The notes beneath the pieces are model-generated. The model was not told where the DNA came from. It did no database searches and saw only the letters and a list, made by a program, of their open reading frames with translations. The position numbers and the translations under genes were made by a program. Shown piece by piece: positions 35,539 through 48,480 of a DNA stretch of 64,000 nucleotides; position 1 is the stretch's first letter, and every line of letters begins with the position of its first letter. Source of the DNA: Lateolabrax maculatus (Eukaryota > Chordata > Actinopteri > Acropomatiformes > Lateolabracidae); the NCBI GenBank assembly GCA_031216445.1, contig CM062202.1, positions 1,792,001-1,856,000 on the forward strand, read 5' to 3'.

Positions 35539-35757
35539 CCACCTAGGAACATAATCTGACTCTCCAAGCCAAAGACAATAACAGTGTGTGTCCGTGTACA
35601 CCGTTGAACGATTACTTTTACAGCAGTGAGATCAACAGGTCACCAGTGAAACCTGAACTCAGTTTGAACTCACCTTTGAACTCATCTGAGACGGTTGAAG
35701 AGTCACGGTCGGTTTCACAGATGTTGATCTGTAAAGATCACCTCAAGTAGCTGGCAG

Positions 35758-36095
35758 TACGTCACTCAAGTACAATTGTAAGGTAGTTATACTTTTCTTG
35801 AGTTTTTTTGCTACTTCATATTGAGATCATACATACAAAATAATGAGCAGTTTATAAACTATGATGCAGAGCTTTACTGTAAACTAACCAGTGGTGTATA
35901 AAGTACCTACAGTTGGCTACACATTGACAAATTATACAATATATTATGTATATCAGTGCATGCTGCATAATGAGTACTTTCATGCCGTACATATTTTGCG
36001 GATTATACTTTTATATTTTGAATGCAGGACTTTAACTTGTAGTATCTTTAGACTGTGGTATTTCTACTTTTATTCTGCCAAATAATTTGCACCGG
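35758..36095 (+). mobile_element. Non-autonomous DNA element, GAATGCAGGACTTT family (copy 1)
   Basis: Contains the ordered phrases GTACAATTGTAAGGTAG, GCATAATGAGTACTTT, GAATGCAGGACTTTAACTTG (36020) and GTGGTATTTCTACTTTTA. Together they match a very common teleost element whose ends read as runs of ACTTAAGTA. Copy 2 at 57533-57965 has the same phrases in the same order. No coding capacity. Confidence 0.6.
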
Positions 36096-37460
36096 TGCTT
36101 CTTTGCAGCCTGTCTGACTATTACGATATGACTGTAATAAATGGGAATGGCGTCCAAAAAGCACAAAAATTAGAACCAGATTTCATGTTTCTCAATAGAC
36201 TCTGAAACTTCCCCTCCTCCTCCACGCAGGAAGGAGTGTTTGGGATTTTTCTTGGCAGGATGTAGCAGGTGGAGAAACAAGAGCTCCTGGTGCAGGAGGG
36301 AGGGAGGGAGGAGGAGGATAATCAGGATCAGACTCCTCCGTTCTGACGAGAGGTGAAAACATGGAGGCAGGAGGCTTGTTAGGAAATCACTGTGAGAGAG
36401 ATTATTCAGATGTATACCTGCCTTTGGGCCTGTGTGTGTACGTGAAAATACACTTATTTATTGTTTGAGAGTGTGTATTGTGATACTGTGTGTGTGTGTG
36501 TGTGTGTGTCCTGTACGCTCCACAGATCACTGGAGACGTTTCCAATATCAGACTCTCAGTTTATTGATCGGCGTCCTCTCTTCTCTCTCGTCTTCTTCCT
36601 CTCTCGTCGTTACCTTCGTCCTCTCCTCCACCTCTCCGGCTCTAATGCAAATTTTCTTTTTTTTAATCCGCCTGCCATCCCTCCTTCCTGTCCTCGCATC
36701 TCTTCTTCTGTTGAATCTCCCCTTTCATCTCGGCTCCTCTCCTCTCTCTTATCATCCCTTGCTCTCGTCCTCTTTGCTATACTTTTCCTCTCATCACAAT
36801 TTTAGTTAGGAACTATTCCCCGGGGCTTGGGTGACTCAGGTATTTCTGAGCACCGACCGACAGCGAAACAGATTTTATTTTTTTTGATCACCGTGGCAGG
36901 AGATAATACTGACTTTTCATTTGTTTCTGACAATTAAATGTTTGGTTTGCAATAAGACATAACTCACAGGTCACCCGGTCCATCTGAAATGATTCATCAA
37001 GGGAAAAGCCAATTAAGACAATCAGTATAATTTCTCAGCACTGCTGAGCTGTTTTTAATGTTTTGGGGGAAGTCCAAGTCAAGTCAGGCATTTAAACAAA
37101 ATAGTGGGCAGAGCAAAGAGAACTTTTATTTGTTTTTTAGTTTGGTATACCCTGTTTACTTAATACCTTGTTCTGATACACATATTAAGGAATTAAAGGT
37201 TTTTCTGTTTTTAAGTTTTCTTCAGTAACAAAGTAATTCAGTGGTAGTTGTCTGTGCACCCATGGATACACTGCAAACCACAAACACAATGCAGGTTAAA
37301 ACAACAGGGCTCAACTAACTGACTCCATGGCAACATTATACTTCCTGGTTATAGAAATGACTGCTTAAGACGAGAGATTCACAGTAAATCTTATCAGACG
37401 TTTCACTTTAACTTTGATTATTATAAATACCACGATGTCTATCTTCTTCCTTCAAGTTTC
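36096..37460. other. Unique sequence with TG tract and C/T-rich patch
   Basis: Contains GGGA units (about 36298-36312), a TG tract (36487-36509) and a TC-rich stretch (about 36565-36800) that gives Ser/Leu-rich frames on the + strand. No gene supported. Confidence 0.5.
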
Positions 37461-37469
37461 TTATCCTGA

Positions 37470-37760
37470 TGAGTGAAGCTGTTATCACCAAACTGAAGCC
37501 ACCTCGCCGGTCCCCTCACCACCTCAAGCTCTCAGAAGCCCGAGTGAGGCCTGAACTTCCCAGCATGCCGAAGGTATTGGAAGCAGCGTGGCATTACTTC
37601 TTTGCAATTCTCTTTCCTGCTGGAGCCCAGATGGAGACAGAGCCCAAATCAAATACCCACAATCCCCTGGGCGAGGAGAGGGAGTCTGGCAGTGTTAGAT
37701 TAGATGTAGCCATGTCAATAATACAGAGCTCACATTGGCAGTCACCAGGATAATAAATCT
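37470..37760. other. Possible conserved element with ZNF143-like half-site
   Basis: A non-repetitive stretch less AT-rich than its flanks. It contains TTCCCAGCATGCCGAAGG at 37557-37574, whose first 12 bases fit the ZNF143 (Staf) consensus while the 3' part fits poorly. A 94-codon + frame (37469-37753) covers it and shows no known domain. Confidence 0.2.
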
Positions 37761-38265
37761 GTTCGCCTACTGTAGGTGATAACCATGGTAGAAGAAATAT
37801 TACAGAGGGACAGATATTCTTTTACTAAACATCTTAGAAAATGTAATCGCATATTTAGAAAAAGAAGCTAAAAAAAAATTCCTACCACACACACACACAC
37901 ACACACCAGCAACAACTACTAAAAATACCAAACATCTGCAGTGCCAGCAGTCTTTACAGGCACAAAATATACTTAAAGATATACATATATTCACACTAAG
38001 ACACGGTCAGAGGACAAGAGAGCAAGAGAGGTAGGTCGAAAGAAGATGAGAGGCAAAAAATAGGAATAAAGCAATAAATCCAGATAAAGTAACACTTGAG
38101 GGGATGGGGGGGAGAGGCAAAGAAAAACATTAATTTACAGTTGTATTCATGTATTAGATAGTGAGGAGAAGGAGAGGGTGAAAACTGAGGGCATTCATTT
38201 CAGAAATGGAAAACAACATGCTGACAAGGAGAGGTGTGATGGGGGAGAATAATGGGAGGAGATAT
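37761..38265. other. Unique sequence with one (CA)n tract
   Basis: CA microsatellite at 37886-37907; otherwise A/G-biased unique sequence leading to the poly-G run. Confidence 0.6.

Positions 38266-38297
<32 letters not shown>
38266..38297 (+). repeat. Poly-G run, 32 G
   Basis: Thirty-two consecutive G on the + strand within purine-rich sequence. It can form G-quadruplex and is a probable site of length error in sequencing. It encodes only Gly on + or Pro on - in the overlapping frames. Confidence 0.85.
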
Positions 38298-38298
<1 letters not shown>

Positions 38299-39017
38299 AG
38301 AGAGCAGGCAGGGAACAGCCAGAGAAAAAGAGAGGGAGATAATGACGGTGAGATACAAGGACAGAGCAGTTTTTTTGGTTTGTTATTATTCCTGAAAAAA
38401 TAAATCTTTATCTTCATCCTTTCTAATCCGCCGCCCACTCTCTCTGCGGCTGTGTGTTCTGTTCTTCACTCTTCTTCTTTTCTGTTTGTTATGAGCGAAG
38501 TGCGGACTATAATCAGCTCAGTTTTAGCTTGAAGAGCTCACACTGTTGACTGAAATCCTGACACAAGGCCGTGGAGCCCATCAGTGAAATTATTTTAATT
38601 TTACAATTTCCCAAGATCACAAACTCTTGATAGAACCCAAACTGTTAAACCTCCGCTGGTGCCGTGTCTCTGGGCATGTGACTGTCGATTGGTCAGATGG
38701 TCGATATCTCTGCAACTTCTTCATGGATGAACATAAACCAACCATTTTACCATTTGGGTTTCTTTAAAAGAAATTAACATTACAGCTTCACAGACCTGCC
38801 AGCATGGCTGAGACTTCAGAGGGCAGCACAGAGGCGACATGCCACAGTCCTTCCCTTTTATCATATTATCATTTTATCATTATTATTGTCAAGTAATACA
38901 ATCCTAGATATCTCTGCAAATGTGTGTTGCACACAGTCTAATTTTAGAGTTTACGAATACATGCACACTATCAGCATCTAGAGGGCAGGCAGGGCGTCTT
39001 TTTAACTTTTATTTTTA

Positions 39018-39065
<48 letters not shown>

Positions 39066-42024
39066 TGGGAGCTGAGCGAGTGTGTGAGTGTTTACAGCAT
39101 GTGGATGTGGTTCACTTCACGGATTGTTAGTCTATACTGAGCCTAGTTTTCTTGTGTTGTTTATGAGATATTTTATTAAGAATACTAAAAACTAGAAGAA
39201 AAAAAACAAGTCAATGTGAATTGTTTTTCATGTATTTCTTATTCATTATTTCATTAAGTCTAGTAACACGTCAGTCTCCAGCTGTGTAGAATGAGTGTAT
39301 CTACGGTTTAGAGTACAGATGCAGTCACACAATTTATAACTGCAAATGCATTTCCTATTGAGACTAGAAGAACTAGAAAACTATGTAGGAGAGCTGAATT
39401 CCTGCCTGACTTGATTGTCTCTATATTGCCCTTTTAATGAACTCACGGCACTCTCGCCGCACTCTCTCTCTTGTTTAAAGTCAATCCAGCTCACCCAGCG
39501 GTCGAGCTCTCTCTTAACTTAAACAAATAACAATCCAGCCAGATCATCCAAACAAGTTTTATTTCCTCAAATAGAATTAAAATGTCAGTGTTCTTAATGA
39601 ATGGATGTATCGGTCTAATCCACAGCAATAAATAAACATGATGGATAGGATACTAGGTTTAATTTTCACACAATTTGAGGAATATACCCGCATGTGCTGC
39701 TTGTAAGAAATGCAAACTGTATTTTGCTTGTTGCCTTCCACAGCATGAAATCAGTCATTTCTGAGACTACCAGTGTGAAACCGTCAAAGAGGGCAGGCAG
39801 TATTAACTTCTGTAATTAAGACAAAATGACTTTGGCCCATGGAAATCCAGGCACCCTGCCTGCTGTTGGGGGCTTTAAGGATATTCTCACTCGGGTGCAG
39901 TACAGTCAGCTTTACTAACTGTTATCTGCTGACCTCAGATGCAACACTGTCTGCTTTGTGTCTGTTTAATATCTGCTTATAATTACAATGTGAATCTCTT
40001 CATTAGAAAAAGTCTTGGATATGTGCAGAGAACTGGCTGGTTAGCATCCCTCTGCTGTGTCAGAGGTCAGTCCAATCATTACACATTAACATTTCTGTTC
40101 ATGTATTTCTTGACTTGTATTGACAAGGTGGGAGAGCACTAATTAAGAAATAACACTTCAGCGGTAATATTGATTAACATTGATTAGCATTTTTTTTTAT
40201 TTAAAAACACTTTCTGAAGCTGCAATTGCTTCACATCACTAGTACTTGGAGACATGGTATGTGTCCAAATGTCAAAGTTTAAGAATATAAAAGAAAAATA
40301 ATCAGTGCACACACAACCAGTGGATTTCATCAAACATTGAATGACGTAGAGGTAAAAATCAACCCCAACAATAATGCACATACAACTTTGATTCAATGGG
40401 AAGCATATCATGGTTTTTCTGTTTTTTCTCTTAATTTTCTATGTGATACCCCTGTTGACAGCAATTGAGAAAGTGTGTGCATTAAAATTAAGAAAATATA
40501 TTTTATATTTTTAAACTAGTTTCATCCCCATTCATTATATCTAAACTACTGTAACAATCTTCTGAATCTTCTGTCTTTACTTTCCTGATTCCACGGTGAG
40601 GTCAGCGGTCAGGATCACCCAGAGAATAAAACCTCTGTTTGTGATTTAAAGTCGAAGATGAATCACCAGGGTGGACTGCACCAAATCATCCTGCTGAAGG
40701 AGGCCCTTCACTGCATCACCCTGCTGCAATGAGCTGTCAACACAACAATCTATGTTGGAGATTTGTAACAGCTGCAACTGAAACGTGGCGATATCCCCGG
40801 GCTAATGGATCGCCATAAATGTGACTTTTGTCACTATTAGTCTTTATCAAAGACTTGTGTTTTGTGAGGTTGTGTCATCCATTTAGTTGTAACCAAAATG
40901 CGCACATTTTAGAGATCTGCAGACTGTGTAATTTGCTTTAGATGGCACAAAGTAAATACCGAAGGTCGCCAGCAGGAGAATGTGAATGAACAGCAGTAAC
41001 AAACACAAGGTGGTTTGGTATGAGCCGTGACACTGAAGCCAAAAGTGGTGCTTCCCAGATTACAGGCATCCAACACATGTTATATATATATATTCCAGTC
41101 ATGCATCATGCAAAGAAAAGCTGACATACAAAGCAACAACAAAAATACTCAATTTTGTATTGCCTTCCAACACGTTACACACGTTACCCCAATCACCATG
41201 CCTCTTCCTCATGAGCTTTGGCAGCACTAATAACAACTTCACACTACTTCAGCCTACAGTCTCCACCAGTTTTTTTTTTTTTTAACTTTAATTATGTTTT
41301 TGACTGATGAAGTTCTAGCATATATATATATGAGACTTTAAACAAACAACCAGTGTTGTCACATACAAAAAACTCCACTACCTCGATAAAGTAAACAAGT
41401 ACAATAATAAAAAAAAAATGCACACAAAAACATATGACATTAAAAACATATAGGGAGAGCAGAAACAAATGAAATTCATTTTCAACAACATGAATTCTGA
41501 TCATGTGTAACTGAGGTTTGCACTGGTTCAATTTGGGAAAACTTCATTTATGGTTTGAAAAAATTAATCTTTGTGTCACTTATGCTACAGCAGAGAGCTG
41601 AAAGAGTCAGACAAAATATCAAAGAATCCTGCATGAATAATAGGAATTAATACATTTGCATTGAATTATCAACTTCGCTAATCCAAACGACTCAAGCAGC
41701 ACTACAGTGTTGTGTAACGTGCTGTGCAAAGAAATGTAAATGGCCTGTCTCGTGCAATGATACGCTGATGACGCTGTTGTTTACATCCAAGTTTGGTTCA
41801 TTTGGCTGCAGGGAAAAAAACAGCCTGGAGCCAGAGAGAGGAGGTGAAGGTGAAGAGAGACTCACTGATATGAGAGAGGGAGGGAGAAAGAAAGAAAGAT
41901 AGAAAGATAAATAGATGCTGATGAAAGACAGAGAGTAAAGGGTGGCAAAGAGAGGGGACAGCAGGACAGGGATTGTGGGAATAACACTGGTCTGTTCCAC
42001 TCAATATTTTAACAGATGGCACCC
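38298..42024. other. Unique non-coding sequence
   Basis: About 3.7 kb with no supported gene. Contains a TG tract (39021-39062), a T14 run (41270-41283), short TA runs (about 41080-41092 and 41319-41330), and an AGAA/AGAT patch (about 41885-41915). The stretch 39730-39900 has a CNE-like texture. Confidence 0.5.
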
Positions 42025-42031
42025 TCACACA

Positions 42032-42067
<36 letters not shown>

Positions 42068-42195
42068 CTCTCACATGCATGTGCAAACACTCACGCTGCG
42101 TTCACCAAAATAAGCTGAAACACAGCGACTGGCTGAAAAAATGTGTGTGTGTGTGTGTGTGTGAGAGAGAGTGTCTGTGTGTGTGTGTGTGTGTA

Positions 42196-42231
<36 letters not shown>

Positions 42232-42234
42232 TGT
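42025..42234. repeat. (CA)n and (TG)n cluster, opposite orientation
   Basis: CA at 42025-42062, then after 79 bp TG at 42142-42163, a short GA run, and TG with TTTG/TCTG interruptions to 42234. The arms can pair on one strand. Confidence 0.92.
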
Positions 42235-45200
42235 AGGCCTTTTTCTGAGTGTGTCTGCTCATCTGTACATGTGCCTGGGTGGGTGCGAATGTGTTTCTAT
42301 GTTTACCTTTTGTTTTTTACGTGTCTTGATTTTACTGTTTTTGCCTCCTTTTCTTGTTTTGCTGTGAATTAAAACAGTGGATTTTTTAAAAATTATTATT
42401 CTTGATACATTTGCTGCATTTACACAGTTTAAGATATCATAAATTAATAAACAGATATTTAATTGGTATCCACTTCCTCTAATATATCTATAATTCAATT
42501 TCAGCAGTTATCAGATAAATCAAACACCATCGAAAATAACAGACTGACCTTAAAGTGCGTATACATGCATGTGTGTTTATCAATGATCCCGTGTCAGCTG
42601 CCCCACAAATAGAACATGACAATATAAAAATCCACTCAACATGCAACTCCCAGTGGACACTACAGTCTCTTCTGACTTCAGCTGACCTCAACTCTCTCTG
42701 AACCCATAATCACACTTTTAACTGCTTTCTGCCTTTTTTATAACTACAGTTTTCCCTTATTTTAGGCCAGTGTGGAAGGAGAATGATACCAAACATATAT
42801 ACAAGGCCACCAGTGAATGCTGGATGTTGGTGAGTGGGTGCGGCCGGACAATAGGTTTGACTGCTGGTTAAGGGAATCACCTCAGTACTGTCGACCTTGT
42901 CTAAGACCACGTGTTAAAGAGAGAGGTCGGCCAGCACAGGACTATCTCAGCTTTCTTCAGCTCACAATGTGAGGGACAAAGAGTGTGTGAAAATGTGTTG
43001 TGGCTGTACACTATTTTTGGTTGAATAATTCTGGTTTAGTTCCCATTAAAATGTGCCAGTTTGGATGTGATGATTTTATCAGCTGGGAGGGAGAAGAACA
43101 ACATGAGTGACTTGTAGAGAAGGAGAAAGGGATGGAGGAGATAGGGGGAGGTGAAGGGGGGAGGCAGGGGAGATTAGAGAGAGAGAGAGATAGAGAGACT
43201 TGGCAGGCAGAGTGAAACACTTTGACACCTCGTCATGCTCGGCCCCGAGACACTGGCACATCACAGCTTGTGTGTGTGAGAGAGATGAAGCTGCTCCCAC
43301 CAGCAGGCTAATCTACTGTAGATCAACAGATGGCACCAGCCGTGTGTGTGTGTGTGTGTGTGTGTGCGTGTGCGTGCAGCCATGTAGGTGAACATGCGTG
43401 TTTGTTATTTTTGCGTGCATGTGTGTCAGCATGTTTGTACTGTAAAAAATATTTGAAACACGAAGAAGAAAATCAGCACACATTGTTCACAAAGTGGTCA
43501 TGAAAAAATGAGAGATTATTTATTTTTGGGGGGGATTAATCTCTTGATTCTATCGACAGCCTTTTCCCTGAAATATTTTCTGTTTTCTAAAAGTTATAAC
43601 GGAGCTTCTCTGACGCTCTGCTGCTGCAGACTTCTACAATTGAATAAAGAATAAGTGTCATTAATAACAGTTATAGAAATGACAAAGCTTCCTTGCACTA
43701 TTAGAAGGTAATGATTGCTTACATGATTACTGATGATTAAAAAATAATAAAATAAAACCACACACTGAAACAAAGAACAAACTGAAGAAAACATCTTTCA
43801 TCAGAATTTAATGATCTCCAGTGAGACCAGAAACAGAAACTATACTGTTCAATGCTCACTGAACACCATTAATAACTATTATTTGCAATGACTGTACTTT
43901 CTAACACATCAGGATTATAATTAGTGCTGCTAATTGTCCCGATAATTCACCATCAGCTGATGAGTGAGTCTCAGAAGGTGAAAACTGTCTGCGTGGATGT
44001 TTTATGTGTTCAATTAGCCTCATTTACAGACCATAAACTACTTGCCACCACATGTGTTGTCAACCCTGCTGCCCTCCTCCTCCCAGGGATGAAGTGGTTA
44101 TTAGAGGAGCCCTTTTTAGTAATATGGAAAATGTAACATAAAATGAACATTGCTGGCTTCATCTATTTCTTAAAGTCGTTTGTTCATTCAGACATACAGG
44201 TGTTGATGAGTTTTTATTTTAGAAGAATGTTACATTCATACGTATCAGTATAAATTGTTCTGTTTTTTTTTTATAAAGAATTGAGCCGTGTCTTCTTCAT
44301 TATCTGATGTTTTCCAGTCTGAACAGAGCAGGTGGAAGTGTGTCGACCCACACATGAAAGAATCTGACAGCAAATTCTGTGATTAAGATTAATGCAGAAA
44401 ATGGAAAATAGCTTATATCAGAGGAAGTATTAAATGTGGCTTTCACAGTCTGATTAACTACAACGTATGTTTGCACGGATCATATATGGTTATGGTCTTC
44501 TAGCAGGCTGGATAAAAGCCTTCATTCAGTTTTTCTTTCTTTTTACATTTGACATTTTTGCATTGATTCACTTCACTGCAACAATTTGCTGCTATGTCAA
44601 AACTAAATGCAGGTAAAAGAAGAAACGTTGATTAACAGAGTTTTACTTGTTTTCCAAGGACAGCTGTGTTATGTGTTTCTTCGCCGTTTGTCTTCTTTTA
44701 CAGTACAGGTGGACAAGTTAGAAGGACTACTGAAAAGAAGCCTAGTGATGCATTTGGCACTTTCTGCCCTTCCCTTGCCGGTCGTAGCGGCCTGTCGAGA
44801 GTTTGGGAACTAGGTGTGTGGCTGAAGTACAGCGGTAAACTGTGAATTATGTCTCACACAAGCTGCATTATGTGGACTTTAAAAATTAAACACCATCCAC
44901 CACCTCACCACTGCTTCAAACGGTGAAATTCTGAACACATTTACTCATTCATTTCAAGACGACACATTCTGTTTCACCTATTTTTCTCACATGCTGGATG
45001 TACAGTAAAGCGTTTTTCAGGGGATTTGGATTTGACGGGGCAGAATATAATAAGGAGACTTCAGCAACTGAGCAAAACAAAACGAAAATCTATATTAGAC
45101 CATTAGATGTTCAAGGTAAGGCCTTATAAAGTCCCAGGCTCCACTGAGCCTATTATCAAAGTCTTGGAGGGCTTGAAGTCCTTCAGCCAATTCTCTAAGC

Positions 45201-45519
45201 TAAAACAGTTGAGTTTACGTTGTTTCCAGTTTATCAGTATTATTCAGAAGTCTTTTTAATACAAAATATCCTCTCTCTCCGTCTGTTTCACACACAGCCA
45301 CCGCCTCCATTTGTCTCTTATCAGATAATGTGTCTACAAGAGAGGGAAACCTCCACTTTCAGCTGTCAGAAACAGAGCGAGCGCTCTAATGAACCACCAG
45401 GGAAATATGGATCTTTTTCTAACGAAGACTGCTGGTTGGTTGGCCGAAGACGAAAGCACAAGTAGACAACAAATAAATACACACAAACATGCTGACCCAC
45501 ATACACTGGATGCATACAT

Positions 45520-45520
<1 letters not shown>
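42235..45520. other. Unique non-coding sequence
   Basis: Contains a TG tract (43342-43377), a GA run (about 43178-43197) and a purine-rich patch (about 43105-43200). No gene supported. Confidence 0.5.
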
Positions 45521-45571
<51 letters not shown>

Positions 45572-45705
45572 TTTCTAATCAATAAAACCCTGATGTTTAA
45601 TGTAATGTAACCACTGTAAATACATTGATTCATGTTTCACAAACAATGTACACTGTTGTAAAATGAGACCTATTAACATATAATGTAAAACTAGTTCATT
45701 AAGTG

Positions 45706-45748
<43 letters not shown>
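45521..45748. repeat. Two (CA)n microsatellites
   Basis: CA tracts at 45521-45569 and 45708-45748 in the same orientation, about 140 bp apart. Confidence 0.93.
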
Positions 45749-45749
<1 letters not shown>

Positions 45750-46429
45750 CTGTGTCCCAAACACAGTGTGAACTCAAACGTATGTCACTTTTAGGTGGTT
45801 ACTTTGATCTTCTTGTTGCGAATACAATTCAAAGAAAAAAGGAAATGCACTTTCAGCTTGTTGAGATGATGCATTTTATGTTTGTGCACCTTTAATAACA
45901 GGATCAATGTGAAAGAGAACTGGGAGTTCATCCTCACAATGATGCTGACTCAGCACCCACAGTACAGAAGAAGTAAATACGATGTCCCTAACGGTGTTAA
46001 CTTCCTTTTATTTAGAGTTTTAGAGTATTATATGTATATATATTTGTGCTATTGAAGGGATAAAAAAAGTTCTAAAAGATTTAAAAGTTAGTAAAACACA
46101 AACAGACTTCAAACAGCCTTACTGAAGTAAGGTCCAAAACAGAAACCAGAAGCAGAAGAACAGAGTGAGGAAGAGGGGGGTCCTCACCAGAAAAACAAAA
46201 GTTTTGGTCATTTATAAGGACACCTCAAACAACTTCTGTTTTTCTGACAAGCAGCCTGACGGCTGCTCTCTTTCAGGGGTAAAATTAAAGTAGTCTGACA
46301 TGATGGCACCCAAAAAAGCCTTGCATCAGATTTGCATACTGTTACGTTTTACCTGTCACTACTACTACTACTACTCTCTACTACTTATTACACAACATTG
46401 GCTTTTTTTAACCAGGACCACTCTCATCA
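45749..46429. other. Unique sequence with (ACT)n
   Basis: Contains an ACT triplet run at about 46358-46377. No gene seen. Confidence 0.5.
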
Positions 46430-46790
46430 TTTCCAACAGGCAGCTGTTTTAGCGCAGAGGCTCTGATGAACCCTGTACACCACCTGCCCAGCACTACACA
46501 GACAGGCAAAGGAGGAGACCAAACCAGAGCTAAAAGGAGAGCATTTAATTTGACTTATATTTGGAGGGGTAGCCAGACGTGCGACTCCAAATGAATACCA
46601 ATGTTACTGCGTGATGTGTGTACATAAGCCACTGTTTACCATATGAACAATTTATAAGATCATGATATGTCAGTGTTGTGTTTACAGCTTGCTGCGCTTC
46701 CCCTAAAGGACCTTCAAAAATGCAGGTTTAATCAAAAAGGTGGCACATCAGTCATCAGACTGTCATTTGTAAAAGTTTCGGAAGGGGCCA
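46430..46790. repeat. Probable interspersed repeat
   Basis: Phrases such as AGACCAAACCAGAGCTAAAAG, GCGACTCCAAATGAATACCA and GCGCTTCCCCTAAAGGACC followed by AATGCAGGTTTAA resemble a fish repeat I recall but cannot name. AATGCAGGTTTAA at about 46719 also occurs at 48812. Confidence 0.3.
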
Positions 46791-47049
46791 TAGGGGTGTC
46801 AGATCATTAAACCCTCAAATATATTGTTTAGAAAGCAATGACAAACTACATATTCTGTTATAAAGGTTGGAATACTTACTGAGACTCACCACTTAAGGGA
46901 AAACCAGCAAAATCAAACAGGAAAATCTGCAATATTTTTCTTCCTGTATCCTTTTCAATACAGAAGTATTTGCCACATTATATTTAAAAAATAGTTACAT
47001 TATTTTGTTTTACTTGTGTTTTTAATTTAATTGTGTTTATCTTTTATAG

Positions 47050-47878
47050 TGTGCTCTGTAGTGATATGTATGCAGACGACACCACCCTCATCGAGCTCAT
47101 CTCTGGTGGGGATGAGTCTGCTTACAGGTGGGAGATTGACCATCTGGTGACCTGGTGCAGCCAGAACAACATGGAGCTCAATGCTCTTAAGACAGTGGAG
47201 ATGGTTGTGGACTACAGAAAGAACCCAGCCCCACTCACCCCCATCACCCTGAGAGACTCCCCAGTCGACACTGTGGAGTCCGTCCGCTTCCTGGGCTCCA
47301 TCATCTCCCAGGACCTCAAGTGGGAGCTGAACATCAGCTCCATCACCAAGAAAGCCCATCAAAGGATGTACTTTTTGTGGCAGCTGAAGAAGTTCAGCCT
47401 GCCAAGGACGATGATGGTGCATTTCTACACTGCCATCATCGAGTCCATCCTCACCTCCTTCATCACGTCTGGTACACTGCTGCTACTGCCAAGGACAAGG
47501 GCAGACTGTAGCGTATCATTCGCTCTGCAGAGAAGGTGATTGGCTGCAACCTGCCATCTCTCCAGGACCTGTTCACCTCCAGGACCCTGAGGCGTGCAGG
47601 GAAGATTGTAGACGCCCCCTCCCATCCCAGACACAAACTGTTTGAGACTCTCCCCTCTGGTGGGAGGCTGCGGTCCATCAGGACCAAAACCTCTCGCCAC
47701 AAGAACAGTTTCTTCCCGTCTGCAGCCGGCCTGATCAACAAGGCCCGGGACCCCCACTGACACGGACCAATATCCCCTCCCCTCATAGACAGTATAAGTT
47801 ACATTAATGTACAGTCCCCCGTCATAATGCACACCTGTGGTCATCTCTCATCATTAATTCTGATTCTGATTCTTTTTT
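47050..47878 (+). mobile_element. 5'-truncated L2-clade LINE, reverse transcriptase 3' half
   Basis: The + frame from 47033 encodes a reverse transcriptase fragment. The catalytic YADD box lies at 47069-47080 (residues 13-16), followed by NALKT (about residue 50), an FLG motif (residues 86-88), and the conserved stretch about STKKA-type/LWQLKKF that typifies the L2/CR1 group. Everything upstream of YADD is missing, as expected for 5' truncation. The copy is dead: the frame shifts near 47467-47475, and the continuing frame then has a TAG at 47509-47511 where a Gln codon is expected. That frame resumes to its natural TGA at 47758-47760 with a typical arginine-rich C-terminus. The element ends in about three ATTCTG units (47856-47872), the short 3' tandem repeat usual for L2. 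Antisense frames over the same region are shadows. Confidence 0.85.
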
Positions 47879-47899
47879 AGAGAGAGGAGCAGACCGGTA

Positions 47900-48480
47900 T
47901 ATCATCAACTAATAATAAATTCTGCTGGACAGAAGAGGTGGGTTGTTGCAATCGATATCAAAAATTACATCACTAAAAGCTAATTCTCTCATCACATCCT
48001 CCACAAAATCAACATGAGAGAGGCGCAGAAAGGGAGAGTAGAGGGGGTGAAACGTACAAAATGATAAACTATGAGTGACAGAAACGGTGGGATGTTGCAA
48101 TCGGCATCAAACACACGTCAGCTCCATCTCTTCCTCATATCACATCCTCCTCTTGGTAAATAAACAAATTAATACAGAAAGGGAGAGATGGATGGATGGA
48201 GTGAGAGAAATGTTTGAAATGATGAATTGTGACTGACAAAAATGGCGGGATGGTGCAGTCAGAGATCACGCCGACAACACCACGGCTTCATGTTGCATCT
48301 TCACCTTAAGTAAATAAGACAGAGGAGGGGGAAACAGATGGGAGATAGATAGAGAGATGAAGTGGGGGTGGAGGGATGGATAGTTGTGGGGGATGTATCA
48401 TCAAGCAATGATAAATTTGGAGAGATGGAAGCGGTGGGACGCTGTAATCAACATCACAACACATCAAATCCCACACAGGA
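47900..48480 (+). repeat. Four-copy diverged tandem repeat, unit about 150-190 bp
   Basis: A landmark of the form GGTGGGATGTTGCAATC recurs at about 47937, 48086, 48244 (GGCGGGATGGTGCAGTC) and 48433 (GGTGGGACGCTGTAATC). Each landmark is preceded by an AATGATAAA-like phrase and followed by CATCACATCCTCC-like and AGAAAGGGAGAG-like phrases in the same order. Offsets are 149, 158 and 189 bp. The array begins within about 25 bp of the L2 3' end. Confidence 0.7.

Noticed and set aside
38154..38438. Gly- or Pro-run proteins across the poly-G tract
   Set aside because: Produced by the homopolymer; no flanking coding evidence.
47027..47844. Antisense frames of 107-139 codons over the L2
   Set aside because: Shadows of the reverse transcriptase coding strand.
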